Assembly: GCA_947179485.1 (NCBI GenBank)
Contig: OX359250.1
Location: 43,036,600 to 43,100,599 of the forward strand
Length of the DNA stretch: 64,000 bases
Direction: 5' to 3'
Source of the DNA: Allacma fusca
Lineage: Eukaryota > Arthropoda > Collembola > Symphypleona > Sminthuridae
Positions 34,296-45,869 of the stretch are shown here, piece after piece. The stretch's first letter is position 1, and each line of letters starts with the position of its first letter. The notes beneath the pieces were generated by a model. The model saw nothing but the letters and a program-made list of their open reading frames with translations, was not told the DNA's origin and ran no database searches. The position numbers and the translations under genes are program-made.

Positions 34296-35654
34296 TCACT
34301 TTGTAACATTATTAGCACTGATATCCAACTGGATCATCTTAAAATAACAACAGGTACCATGCTCTTTCTTCCAGCAACTCATACAGTACTTTCCCTGCTT
34401 GATCTCTTTTACCATTGAGCAATCCAGATCCAAAATGTTAGTCACTTCCTCCGGCATAGAAAAATCTGGGATTTTCTTAGCCATCAATTTGAGACCTTCA
34501 TATGTATTTCGTCTCCACTCTTCAATTTTGTTAGGTTGATCCATCCATTCTTTGATCACCATCATGGCTGATATAATGTCAATTTTCATCCCTTGGATGG
34601 TAACTCCTCTAATGACTGGAGATTTTGGAATGTATCTTGACCAAGTAATTTTGAGATTTAATTCCTGTTGCAGAAATTGTTCTCTGATCTTCTCTAATCC
34701 CTTCATTGGTCCAAAAGCTTCGTAAGGTCCATACCACTGAACAGTGATTTCTCTGATAGCTTCTGCTCGGTCCAACTCATTTTCAGGTAACTTGGGAATG
34801 TATTTTCTGCTGAAGGGTAACTGATATACTTTGCGTTGATGTGTTGCAGTTAAAAGTTCCTTTTGGCCTTTTGCTTCTTGAGGCAACTGATAATGAGATT
34901 TTACTTCACAAGATGAATGAAATTTGCGTTTCTTTAACGGTCTTTCCTTGTCCTCCTCTGTAGAACTGTTCTTCCAATAATCATCCAAATCTTGGTCCAA
35001 ACCCTTACGAATTGTGTCAGTTTTTTCATTGACCTTAGCAATGTTTTGCGATTGCACTTCTGGTTTGATATCCTCCTCCTCGGAACTCACAACAATAGTT
35101 GGTTGTGGTACCCTATTTGGATATGCCACCCCTTTCTTATTGGAGCCTTTGGAATCGGATGTGTCCAACTTATCAGAAGATGACGGTTTTGGTCCTTGCG
35201 AAGTTGAAGTAATGACGGGTTGTGTTCCACTCGTGGATGGTTCACTCTCTTGACTTTCATAACCCAAGGAATTATTTATGACCTTAGTTTCAGGTCTGTT
35301 CATTCGCTGTTGTACGCTGGGTCTAATGTTGGGCCTATAACCCATAACCACGTTTCTTTCCTCAATCTGAATCTTTCTTATTATGTCCATTTCAAGATTC
35401 CACTCTCTCATGTTTCGTCTGATCTCGTCAGTCTGGTAGGGTTCCAGAATTAATAATTTGTCATAGGTCGATGGAATCCTTGAGTTCCATTCTTGGGTCA
35501 TCTGAGCGATATGATTTATCTTTATAAGTTGAATACTGACAGCCATAGCTGTTCTTTCCGGCTTATTAGCAAAATCCAAAGTGGCGGAGATCAATTCCAT
35601 CTTGGACCTCTGAATTTCCAACTTCAACAAATCAGTCACTACGAATGTGTACAA
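34296..35654 (-). CDS. ORF3 of the Gypsy element, 452 aa, env position
   Basis: Open for 452 codons between pol and the 3' LTR, where other Gypsy elements may carry env, but it has no signal peptide, membrane anchor or furin-like site, so it is not an envelope. Residues 1-110 look helical. A Ser/Thr/Pro-rich linker spans about 125-200. TIVVSSEEED (about 191-200) has the form of a SUMO-interacting motif, with IKPE (sumoylation consensus) directly after. PLKKRKF (about 240) is a likely nuclear signal. A C-terminal CMSCWKKEHGTCC resembles a zinc-binding Cys/His cluster. It is fully open while pol is broken. The function is unknown; a nuclear, chromatin- or RNA-associated role is inference. Confidence 0.65.
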   Translation of the reverse strand: MYTFVVTDLLKLEIQRSKMELISATLDFANKPERTAMAVSIQLIKINHIAQMTQEWNSRIPSTYDKLLILEPYQTDEIRRNMREWNLEMDIIRKIQIEERNVVMGYRPNIRPSVQQRMNRPETKVINNSLGYESQESEPSTSGTQPVITSTSQGPKPSSSDKLDTSDSKGSNKKGVAYPNRVPQPTIVVSSEEEDIKPEVQSQNIAKVNEKTDTIRKGLDQDLDDYWKNSSTEEDKERPLKKRKFHSSCEVKSHYQLPQEAKGQKELLTATHQRKVYQLPFSRKYIPKLPENELDRAEAIREITVQWYGPYEAFGPMKGLEKIREQFLQQELNLKITWSRYIPKSPVIRGVTIQGMKIDIISAMMVIKEWMDQPNKIEEWRRNTYEGLKLMAKKIPDFSMPEEVTNILDLDCSMVKEIKQGKYCMSCWKKEHGTCCYFKMIQLDISANNVTK

Positions 35655-36139
35655 TGGAAAGAATTAGTTCTTGTGTCTCTAATATTAAAATCATTTCCCC
35701 TTAACCTTAAAATATAAATTACTGTCTTATTTTCGTGTGGATTATTTACAATAATTATTAAAAAATTCTTATGTATATATATATCCCTATCGAATATATA
35801 TATATTTCCTCTTTCTATGATTTATTTTTCTCACTAATCATTAATCATGAATTTGACTGAATTGAATAAAATACTGGCGACTACTTAGAAAATAATTTGA
35901 AAAAAAACCTACCAATTAATTACAACTTAATTCCCAAAAATTAAAAAAACTATACTTACTTGTAAATTCCTGGGTATTTACTTATCCTGAATAATAATTA
36001 TCAAATTTCTATACTGTATTTTAAAATTGTAAATCTTTTCAAAATTTGAAATAAAAAATTGAAACTGATATTTTAGCTGTTTCCTTTCCAAACGCACTGA
36101 CACTACTGCTACTAAGTCTCCAAGCGTATTTCCTAACAC

Positions 36140-38422
36140 CAGGGTTGAAAATTGGAATCGGAATTGGAATCGGAATCGGAAAAGAATCCGAAAATTTCAA
36201 GTATTAGAATCGGAATCGGAATTAAAAATACTGTAAAATTAGGTACTGGAATTCTAATCGGAATTGGAAAGTAAGTATCGGTATTGGTATTCGAATTTAA
36301 TGATATTCCAATGAATTCCGATTCCATTTCTGATATGGCATTACACAGCCATACATTATATACATTATATCATACCTTTATGACCTTTTATATAGTACCT
36401 TTACATTTTACACTTCTACATGGTTTATTTGGTTTGGCTATATGGTTTATTTTTTCTACATGGGCCCGGATGCGGGTTTTTGGATTCGGGCCGGCCCGAA
36501 CCCGGCCCGGCAGGGTTTTTGGCCGGGTTCGGGCTGTAAATACGAACTTACGTCGGGTTCCGACCGTGTTCGGGCTGCACTAAAACATTGAAACCGGGTT
36601 AAGATCGGGCTTGGACCTCTATTTATTTTCAGTTCGGGTTTCGGGCGGGCCAAAAATTACACAAATGACCCGACAATCCTACTAGAATAGAATTTAGTAC
36701 AGATAGATGGCGTACATATTTGACGTTGCGCAGAGTTCAATCATTGCTTTCACGTATGTATATTTATGATAAATAATAGTTCATTGTATTTTATACGTAC
36801 ACATGCTTAAGCATTTTGAAACGATCCCTTCCGCTTGATAGTTTATGTTGAAAAATTTTCAGAGCCAAAAATGAGTTTTGCTCCTTAAGTGCTCGTGCTC
36901 GCATATTGAATGTGTTGAGTAGGAATGGATAGTGTATGTATAATGTAAATATCCTCTCTTCTAAGTTGAAAGAGTTGATAGTGACCGTGATGGTAAGAAT
37001 CAAATTTTCGCGCTCGCTAGATGTATCGCGTATCGACGACCATAGCGCTGTGCAGCTAGCTTTTGCATACAACTACTTACTGCCTTCGCTATTTACATTT
37101 GCCTTTCTGAGCCAGCAAATGCTGGCTGTGTAGTGCTCGTAATAAAATCTGTAAACAAATGTTTCACATCGGATTCAATTGTTACTAAAAATCCGGGTTT
37201 TCATCGGGTTTTAAAACCGTTTAAAGATCGGGTTTTAGAGGGTTCGGGTTGTAAAAAAATTTGGAGACCGGGTTTTAGAGGGTTCGGGTTGTAAAAAATT
37301 TTGGAGACCGGGTTTTTAGCGGGTTCGGGCTTCACAAAATTTAAGGTGCATAAAATGGGCCGGGTTGAATATCACATATTTAGCCCGTTGGCGGGCCGGG
37401 TCGGGCTAATAGAGTATTTGTTTGGGTTTCTTCCGGGTTCGGGCCTGAAGTCAAGCCCGAATCCCACCTCTAGCATATATGTAGGCTATTGAAACATGTC
37501 ATCTTCATTTAATGGCATATTGAATGGACAAAATTAAAATTAAAGAATAATCCGCACCCGGTACTTGCAGATTGTGTTATAGGGGGGTTCAAGTGTAAAA
37601 AATACGTGCTATCTTGCCTTGATATGTGCTGAAACCTCAGTGAAATTAAAACTTCTAAATATTCGGTAAAGTGGGAACTTAAGGAAATCTTAAGTGCGAC
37701 ATCCCTTTTGACCAATGTTAAAATTTTGGAACTATTTCCGGCGTAAACCAAATTAATATTCATATTATTTTGCTCTTAGGGCTTTGGCCAAGGTGACTAA
37801 ACTTAAACTATTTTATTTCAACCCAATTTACTTGAAAAAGGATTTTTAATTTATTAGAGTAGAATGCTCTTAAAAAGTCTGTCAGTTACGAAAAGTACAT
37901 AAGATTTAGGAATGGTGTAGAATTCTTTGATCTAATTTGTCAGTGTAGGCTAATATGTAGGCTTGGTGGTCCCCATATAGGAAGTTTGTAGGATAGGCTG
38001 ATCTATTCGGCGGTTAAAATGTATTCATATATGTAGGCTCGGTTCAAATTTTATAAATATGAAGGATATAGGATAGGCTGAGTCATTTGGACACCTTTGG
38101 TGGGAAGACTTTTCTCTGCATTACGTTTAATTTAAAACTATAACCTAGGTCGACTATCCGAGTAATCCCTGCAAAACGTTGTTTGTTCGAGTAAACAAAC
38201 AGTTTAAACATTAAATGACGTGGTCGAATGACATAAATTATAGGTTAAATGAATAGAATCGGAATTGGAATCGGAATTATTTGAAAGTATTTGAATTAAT
38301 TGGTATCGGAATTCAAAATTAATTATTTGGATACATCGGAATCGGAATCCAAATCGGAAATATATTTTAGCAGGTATTGTAATTGGAATCGGAATTTTTA
38401 TTTTTCCGACATTTCATCCCTG
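36140..38422. mobile_element. hAT-like element, GGAATC family, inside the Gypsy element
   Basis: Starts CAGGGTTGAAAATTGG and ends with the inverse form TTTCATCCCTG, flanked by CCTAACAC (36132-36139 and 38423-38430). The arms are GGAATCGG arrays. A CGGGTT-word block (about 36455-37485) interrupts the centre. It lies between the pol tail and ORF3 of the retrotransposon and is younger than that insertion or was carried with it. Confidence 0.9.
36455..37485. mobile_element. CGGGTT-word element nested in the GGAATC element
   Basis: The left edge near GGGCCCGGATGCGGGTT and the right edge (inverse) TAGAGGTGGGATTCGGGC bound a block dense in CGGGTTCGGGC words with a unique centre. The right terminus fits the hAT-like YAGAGGTG form, but the left terminus is degenerate and no target duplication was found. 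Its centre resembles 2.70-2.92 kb. Confidence 0.6.
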
Positions 38423-38551
38423 CCTAACACACGCCGCTTACCTAAAATTATGATTCCCCATAATTTATCCATAACTTATTATCTAGATATTTGATGTAAC
38501 TATCCTATAATTAAAATGTAAAATTTCGGTTCGCTCTTGCGAAAATAGATG

Positions 38552-39239
38552 TCACGGGTATTTCTCTTCCCCCTTTAGTAGTCTCTCAGTTAATCTTCCT
38601 CCATTGATGATTCCAATGCCCTTGGAAAGATGAAAATCCTTTTTCTCCTTAGGCTGGATCAAGTGTTTCTGTCTGCTCCACATCAGAAAGAATTCCCGGT
38701 AGTAACACAACTTCCGCACTGACTGAATTAGGTCTTGTTTCTCCACTTTCAGTGTCACCAATTAATTCTGTAATAGCTGATGAGATACTAGTCCTCCTGT
38801 TATTGTCCTTAGGCTGTGAATTAGTATTGAAATTAATTAAAGGTTCAACAAAATTGTTCACATTTACTGCACTTATTGTTTTAGCACTTGTGTGATGTCC
38901 TTTAGTATGTATACCACTTATAGTTTTGTCATTAGTAATTACATGTCTATTTTTCTCACTGTGAGTATTATTGTTTTGTTCTACACAACTATAATTATTA
39001 TTAATCTCTCTGGTACTTTGTGTCCATTTTTGTACATTTTGCTTACAAGCATTCAAATTAGTATTACTCTCACTGGTAGTTACGACTGGATCATTATTTC
39101 TACAAAATTCATTAACATTTTGTTTACTATTATTCACAAACTTTTTCTTATTTCCAGTGTTTGCATATCTATTAGTTCCAAAAAAATTGTTTATTAATGT
39201 TCCTTCTATTTTTAAACATGTTTTTGTTCCCATGTCCAA
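38552..39239 (-). CDS. Pol tail continuation (Asn/Ser-rich ORFs)
   Basis: An ORF of 196 aa (39239-38649), rich in Asn, Thr and Ser, overlaps the end of the 477-aa ORF upstream in another frame; a further short frame reaches 38552. No domain is recognised. The frame change suggests one indel in a formerly longer pol tail, or a separate small ORF. It lies next to the hAT-like insertion at 38422. Confidence 0.4.
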
Positions 39240-40809
39240 TGTTTACATATCTGTTATTTTTCAATACTTTATTTCTGTCTCTCCAATTCTGAGATTCTTT
39301 GACTTGTTTTTCATACATATTGGCATTACTTCTGTTATAAGTATTTATTTGAAATCTGGTTCTACACTGTCGTTGTGGACCAATTATTTCTTCTCTCCAC
39401 TGAGCCAAAATTCTATCATGCTCTTCTTTATCTCTTTTCCTTTGATTCTCCCAATTTTCCATAGCTCTTCTTTCAGCTGTAAATTTTCCAGGTAATCTGT
39501 TATCTTGAACCTTTTCATTTCTTGAATTAAAATTATTACCGTTATTTGCATTCGAATTTAACTTCTCTCTTTTTGAACTAATCCAATGTGTATTTTGATT
39601 CTCATTTCTTTTCCTTTTTGAATTATAATTAGAGTAGTGTTGTCCATAATGATTTTTAAATATTGTATCATTGACGCACTTATTAACTATAAAAGTTCTG
39701 TTTGGTTCTAAATAGTTTACATTCACAGGATTATAACAATTTGTTCCAAGTGAAATAAAATAATTATTGTCATTAAAAGGTTCCCCCATTTTATAATTAT
39801 GTATGGGTTCTGGCACTAATTTATTTTTAAATCTAGGTGGTATCTCATATGTAGTATTTCCCTTTTGAAAATTCATCCTCACTTCCGGATGTAAGTTTGA
39901 ATTTTGTTGAGTTTCATATCTTGCACGTAGTCTCGTGTTGTAAGGGTGAGTAGGAACATAATCATTTTGAATAGGAATAGCTCTTGAGATATTTGAATTT
40001 GTTGATGAACTCAGACTGTCAATGTCTGACCTGGAAAAATTATGCAAAGATGACACAGGTTCAGGTTCATGACTCCTTTTCCTGTTGGTTTTCTTTGGTA
40101 TAACTTTTTGAGTATTTTGTATAGGTTGTTGAGGTGATGGTCTTGGTAGAACACAAACATTTTCACACTGTTTGTTTACGTCTAGGTAACCATAGTCTCG
40201 GCACCATGGATCAGCTGGATGCCAACGTTTTACGTTGTGAATGTGGGCTCTTTTAACTTTTTCTCTCGCTTTAGGGTTGAGGTCCTCTAATTTTAGTTCC
40301 ATTTGTCCAATTAGTTCAAGAATTTTGAGTGGGTTACTCCATCTGGGTTGTAATCCATGTTGATTGGTTTTAATTACAACATATTCTCCAATTTGGTATG
40401 AGTGTGCACTTCTCCCCAAATTAGTGTTTATGTTTCTTTTATCCTGTTGTCTTCCCATGTGATTTACAGCATTACCAACTGCCTGCAGATGATTTCTCTG
40501 TTCCTCTTCTGGGTCTAGCGGATAAGTCCTTTCCAATACTGGAGTTTTTAAATCACTTCTCAAAATAGGTTGTCTCTGCATAAATAGATAAAATGGACTG
40601 GTCATTAAAGACTGATGGTATTGAACATTGTGAGAAAAAGCGACCTGGTTACATAACAGGTCCCAATCAGTTTTTCTTTCTGAGAGATATTTTCGGATGG
40701 TGTTTTTAATATCCCTGTTGCTCCTTTCGACAACTCCATTTGATTGTGGTGAGTACGGTGGTACTATTATGTGCTTGATATTATTTATTTTCAGAAATTG
40801 TTGAAAAAA
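39172..40809 (-). pseudogene. pol: Gypsy integrase C-terminal part and long tail
   Basis: Directly after the in-frame TAA at 40810-40812 the same frame continues to 39172. It includes the last catalytic acidic residue region (SPQSNGVVERSNRDI), then FYLFMQRQPILR, and a basic C-terminal region (YQIGEYVVIK, AHIHNVKRWHPADP) typical of Gypsy integrases. From about residue 150 of the 477-aa ORF the protein becomes a low-complexity Asn/Ser/Arg-rich extension unusual for Gypsy pol. No chromodomain is visible. Confidence 0.7.
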
Positions 40810-41050
40810 TTACGCAGTAAAATGTGTTCCCCCATCTGAAACTATTTCAGGTGTCATTCCGGCAAAATAAAATAACTGCCATAATATTCTCACTGAGTCT
40901 GAAGCTCTTGCATTTGGTGTAGGGATGACAAATAAAAATCTTGATGTATAATCTATGACTACGAGAGCATATTCGTTGCCTCTGGATGTTTTTTCTAAAG
41001 GTCCAATGAAATCAATAGCTACTCTCTGCCATATTTTTGTTGGTGGAGGG
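40810..41050 (-). pseudogene. pol: Gypsy integrase catalytic core, first half
   Basis: Carries VAIDFIGPL (first catalytic Asp), VVIDYTSRFLF and IVSDGGTHFTA (second catalytic Asp), then an in-frame TAA. The 5' side is cut by the 840-bp hAT-like insertion at 41051. The N-terminal residues of the apparent ORF (to 41124) come from that insertion and are not integrase. Confidence 0.85.
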
Positions 41051-41890
41051 TATAGCTCCTTATCGAGTTCGAGTATACCGGCGAGTATCGAGTACGAGTA
41101 CGAGTTCGAGTCGAGTACGGTCAAATTTTTGTGAATACTCGATACTTGAAATGGGTTTCGAGTACGGGTAACGATTTTTCACATACTTACGAGTACGAGT
41201 ATCAAACGAGTACGAGTCCAATAAAAATACTCATAAGGGTTATCGAGTTCGAGTTCGAGTACCACATGCTCAATATACGAGTACGCGTACACACAAGTGT
41301 TGCAAACTTTTGAATTTCCAGTAAAGAGACGAAGGCGCTAATATGAAATTGTCACAAAAAATCGTTGTATCCACCAGTCACGACTCTCTCAGGTTTCAAA
41401 GTATAATCTCTCTCCATTTAGTACATTACTATTGAAGTTAAAACAAATAATTAGTTAATTCTAATGGCTGAACATATTAACACAAACTCTTCGACAGGCG
41501 TAGTTGAATTGATTGAAAATTTACAGAGACACTTTACCAACTGCATGTTCAATTTAAAATGTTGGGGGAATTATTTGTGAGAAATTAAATGAATCTAAAA
41601 AAATCACTGTTCAATTGTGGTCTTGTTATTATTAAATACTCGAGTATGAAGACTCGAGTCACGGCACGAGTACGAGTACGGGATTTCGGTATTTACAGTT
41701 CCGTACTCGCGAGTATGAAACAAGTTCGGGTTCTGAACTGGAACTCGGTCGCTTATTTCAAGTATTTTCCTGAGTACTCGTATATGTGGCGAGTACGAGT
41801 ACCTTGGATTGGAGTCCATACTCGATGCTTCGATTTCTAGTACGAGTTCGAGTACGGTTCCGCAAGGTAATCACTCAATAAGGAGCTATA
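41051..41890. mobile_element. hAT-like element, CGAGTA family, inside pol
   Basis: Starts TATAGCTCCTTATCGAG and ends CAATAAGGAGCTATA, with GTGGAGGG on both sides (41043-41050 and 41891-41898). The 840-bp arms consist of GAGTACGAGT words. It separates the integrase zinc finger from the catalytic core. It is the longer relative of 3053-3698, inverted. Confidence 0.95.
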
Positions 41891-41898
41891 GTGGAGGG

Positions 41899-42704
41899 TA
41901 CGTTACCCTTAGGCCTTCCCCCTTCTTATTCAATGGATTTTCCCTTTGACATTCCTCGCATTCCTTGACGTAGGTAAAAATATCCTTAACCATTTTGTCC
42001 CAATAATACCTTCTTCTGGTAAGTAAGTAAGTACGATAAAATCCTCCATGACCTGCGGTAGGGTCGTCATGGGTGAGTCTTAGAACATCTGCTCTTAATT
42101 TCATGGGTACAATTAACCTCCAAGGAGTACCACTAGCATTCTTATTAATTTTGAATAATAAATTTTGAATTAAGGCATAATTTTTGCCAATGATTTGTGA
42201 TGTTGATTTTTCTGCCGCTTTGCTCTGCAATAATGAATTGATGATTTTGTTCAATTTAGGTTCTTCCCGTTGATGTTGTGCAAACAATTCGCTATTTGCC
42301 CCTGTGATTTTGAATAATGGTTCCTCATCTTCGAATTCCTTTTTGTTAGCTCGAATTAAAGTTACATTTAATTTTCTGACAGGTAATCTTGATAAGCAAT
42401 CAACATGTTGCATTCGAGTTCCCTTCCTGTGTATAACATCCAATTGGTGATTTGCTAATTCGACTGCCCATCTTGCAAATTTTCCATGTAGGTCTTTAGT
42501 GTTTTTGATATATTTTAAAGCTTCGTGATCTGTCCTGACCACAAATTTTCTTCCAAAAATGTACGGTCTGAATTTCTGTAGACAATGTAAAATAGCTAGG
42601 GCTTCTTTTTGGGTAGTGTCCATCTGTCTTTCTCGTTCTGTAAGCATTCTAGAGGTGTATTCAACAACATGGTAATTTTTTCCATCTGTAGATTGTAATA
42701 ACAT
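41899..42704 (-). pseudogene. pol: Gypsy RNase H and integrase zinc finger
   Basis: Begins after the in-frame TGA at 42705-42707 that splits RNase H. It shows RTDHEALKYI and HVDCLSRLP (RNase H), then the HHCC integrase finger (H...H in DDPTAGHGGF, CEECQ). The retrotransposon sequence ends at the hAT-like insertion; the last ORF residues before 41886 belong to the insert. Confidence 0.85.
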
Positions 42705-43415
42705 TCATCCAAGTCCAATATTACTACAATCTGTATCAATCATGATGTTAGCTAATGGATTGTAATATTGTAGCTGTGGTGTGGTAGTTAAAGCTTCTTT
42801 TAATTTATGGAAAGCATTTTCTTGGTCTTCGTTCCATTCGAATTTTCCCATAAATTCTTTTCTGTTGAGTCTATTTAATGGTTCTGAAATGTCGGCGTAA
42901 TTTTTGATGTATTTTCTAAAGAAATCTGTCATGCCAATAAAAGATCTGACATCCTTAAGTTTTTGAGGTCTTGGAAATTTGACTATTGATTGAATTTTCT
43001 CCGGATTAATTCTTCTCCCATTAGGTCCAATGACGTCTCCCAAATAAATGAGTTCGTTGAAAGCAAATTTACATTTCTTTAAATTAAATTTTAAATTAAA
43101 TTTTTGACAACGTTCCATAATAATTATAAATCTTCTAATTAATTCTTGAAAAGTTCCAGCGAACACTAAAATATCGTCAACATAGACTAATACTAATTTA
43201 TATTTAAGATTTCCTAAGATGTCATCCATCATCATTTGAAATTCAGCTGGGCTGTTAATAAATCCATAGGGTAGCCTGGTATATTGCAATTTTCCTCCTG
43301 ATGGTATTGTAAAGCTGGTTTTCTGCCTTGACTCCTTGTCGAGTTCCCGTTGTAAAAATCCTTGCATACAATCCAAGGTAATAAACCAACATGCTCCATG
43401 TAAGTTTGATGACAT
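42705..43415 (-). pseudogene. pol: Gypsy reverse transcriptase, catalytic part
   Basis: 236 aa open between two in-frame stops (TAA 43416-43418 and TGA 42705-42707). It contains motif A TLDCMQGF (Asp15), motif B-like RLPYGFINSPAEFQ, the YVDD catalytic box (78-81), then the connection region (SFIGMTDFFRKYIKNYA) and the beginning of RNase H (MIDTDCSNIGLG). All catalytic residues are present, so only the stops disable it. Confidence 0.9.
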
Positions 43416-44957
43416 TTAATTTATTTTGGGTAAAAAATAGGTGTTTTGTACAACTTGTTTGTTGAGTTCACGTAAATCCAAGCATAGTCTCAGGGTTCCA
43501 GTTTGCTTTTTCACAAGTAAAACAGGGCTGTTATAAGGTGACGTACTGTGTTCAATTATTCCCAACGCTAATAATTGATCTGTTTGTCTCTTCAACTCTT
43601 CCCTTTCCATGTGTGATGCTGGCCATTGTGGTCTATAGATGGGTGGTTCGTTTCCAGTGTTGATGTGAACTGGTCTGTAGTTTAATTTTTCTAACTCATT
43701 CTCGTTTAATGCAAATAAATGTCTATAAGAATTAACTGCTTGTAACAAAATTTTCTTCTGGTCTGCATCCAAATTATTAGCTGTATTTAGGTCTTCAAAA
43801 TTAAATGGATTCCGGTTAATAGTAATTTTTGGTAGTCTGGTTTGCAATTCATCTGCTTCAGCCTGAATAGCTTCACGTTGAATTTGTTCATAAGTACCTA
43901 AGTACCTAACTTTTGGTAAGTGAATGACTCTTCGAGTAGGGTTTAAAATCCAAGTTCGGGCTGTTCCATCTTGAATTGTAACTAATAGTTTCCCCATTAA
44001 TAAGCCTGGTGGGATGTGCTTACGGTCAAAATTAATAAAAGAATTATTTTGATTTTTGACATTGGCACAAGTAAATTCAATTAATTCAAAAGATCTTGGC
44101 ATAATTTCATAAGGTGTATTAGTAGAAATGTAATTAGCAGTTCGAATTGGTGGTTCTGGTTTAAAGTTATTGTGAATAAATTTGTTGGAAATAGTTTCTG
44201 CATTGTCCTCTTCATTAACAGATGTGTCAAAAATCGATTCTAAATTTTCAGCTAGCCTTACAAAATTTTCAATCTGTGGTGGTAATTTCTTTCCTCCATC
44301 TCTTTCAGTTTTGAGGGTAACTTGCTCCAATTCAGTATCTATTTTTCCTAGATGTTTCTTCACAAAATTAATTCCACAAATTAAAATAGTGTTCATATTT
44401 TTAATGATTGCAAAGTCTTGAAATTGCTTCTTGCCACTGATTAAGTAAAATAATCTTGCTGTTTTTGTATAGGAAGATCCATGTCCTTCTACAAATTGTC
44501 CATATCTCTTAGGTCGATGTTTTCTTATTTCAATTGATATCGGGCTCTTCTTTTGGATATAATAAGCACACGCAGGTGACATACATGACATTTGAGCACC
44601 TGTATCTACAACAGTTTCCACTTTTACCTTATTTAATAAAGTCAAGTTAATTATTATGTCTTGTGATCCTAAAATTCTACCTTTTAGTCTATCATGTTCA
44701 TTTTGTAAATTAGATTCAGTGTCACTAAAATTATCAGGTATAAATCTAAGTTGTTTTTCAAAATTGTCCTCTGAATCTGAATGTTCAAAATCTGAAGATT
44801 CTAAATCACTATCACTGTGTTGCTGATTTGAATAATCTTGCGGATTCTTCCATTCATTTTGTACATCCTGTAGGTCCTCCAAGTTACAAATTTGTACGGG
44901 CGGTAATTTATTACTTGGTAATAATTCTGCTTTAGGTGCTAATTGTTGATGACTCAA
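43416..44957 (-). pseudogene. pol: Gypsy protease and N-terminal reverse transcriptase
   Basis: 513 aa. Acidic N-terminal stretch (about 48-70), an aspartic protease motif VVDTGAQMSC at about 116-125, and a spacer. RT fingers follow: PVHINTGNEPPIYRPQW and LVKKQTGTLRLCLDLRELN, ending FLPKIN before a TAA that is in frame with the next segment. The stop falls in the RT palm. Confidence 0.85.
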
Positions 44958-44999
44958 TTGTTGAATTAAATTGTATTGAGGCTCGGTAGTCTTTCTTTC

Positions 45000-45509
45000 C
45001 CGTAGAGAAAGACCAATTAGTTTCCCTGTTGGGGTTGTTGTTGAGTTTGAGGTGGATAAGCGATTCCCGGATACGGAACACTTGGCATCGACGGGTATGG
45101 AATGTAATTAATTCATGGTTGAGGTGCATAATTAGTTACTGGTCTTGGTGGTCTCTCGGTTTCTGATTTCTTGTCGAATTTTTCTGTCAGGTCTTCGATA
45201 AGGTTCCTAACCGACTTAAAATTCTCGTTATTGTTATTATTAACGAAATTTGGGTTACCTCGAAAGTTCCTGAAACCTTGCCCCCGAAAATTTCCTGAGA
45301 GTGTCGTACTGATCCTCTAATTCCATATCTTCATAAAAATCTGAATATTCACCCTGATACGGATCATTATTGTGACCAACAGATATTTCTTTTTCTGTTC
45401 TTGAATTTTCCAAATTTTGTCTCATTTCCATATTCTCTATCCTCATTTCCTCATTAATTCTTCTCATTTCAGCTAATTCAGCTATTAAATCCTCCATAGT
45501 AACGGCCAT
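45000..45509 (-). pseudogene. gag: Gag remnant lacking capsid
   Basis: The ATG ORF (45509-45255) encodes 84 aa with a coiled-coil-like N-terminus (repeating MRxxNEEMR) and an acidic Tyr-rich part. In another frame the following ~200 bp read as an Asn/Gln/Pro-rich Gag tail (NNNNNENFKSVRNLIEDL, PPQTQQQPQQGN) with one stop. No capsid or zinc knuckle is present, so several hundred bases appear deleted. Confidence 0.65.
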
Positions 45510-45851
45510 TTTTGTAAATTAAACCAAATAACTCTATAGTGACTAATGCCTCCAAAAAAATGCCACTAATAACGGATAAAGTTATGACACAGAATTAACG
45601 GACAAAAGATTTTGCTTCTCTGTGATCCATAAAGTTCAATTGAGTGGTGAGGTCAGCCATCTTAGAATAGTCCTCACAGCATGCCTCCAAACTTCAGCCT
45701 CTGAAGTCTTCGGTTAACGAGATGAATGAACGCTAGGTCCTCACTGGTCTCAACGGACAATATTTTAACGGACATCCTCTCCATCTTGGGTTCACCATGC
45801 ACTGACTTTTAATTAATGTTTTACGAAGTAAATTCTCCCCAAAAAAATCGT

Positions 45852-45869
45852 CCGGCTAAACTTCCACCA
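45852..45869 (-). promoter_or_regulatory. Primer binding site of the Gypsy element
   Basis: TGGTGGAAGTTTAGCCGG on the minus strand directly after the 5' LTR; starts TGG, as required to pair with a tRNA CCA end. The tRNA is not identified. Confidence 0.6.

Noticed and set aside
34296..35654. ORF3 as a retroviral-type envelope
   Set aside because: No signal peptide, membrane anchor, cleavage site or extracellular cysteine pattern; position alone is not evidence.
34992..35717. Plus-strand ORFs inside the ORF3 region
   Set aside because: Shadows of the 452-aa minus-strand ORF.
43416..43418. Alternative genetic code, with TAA/TAG/TGA read as sense
   Set aside because: All three stops occur in transposon ORFs, while the probable host exons end with ordinary stops; mutation is simpler.
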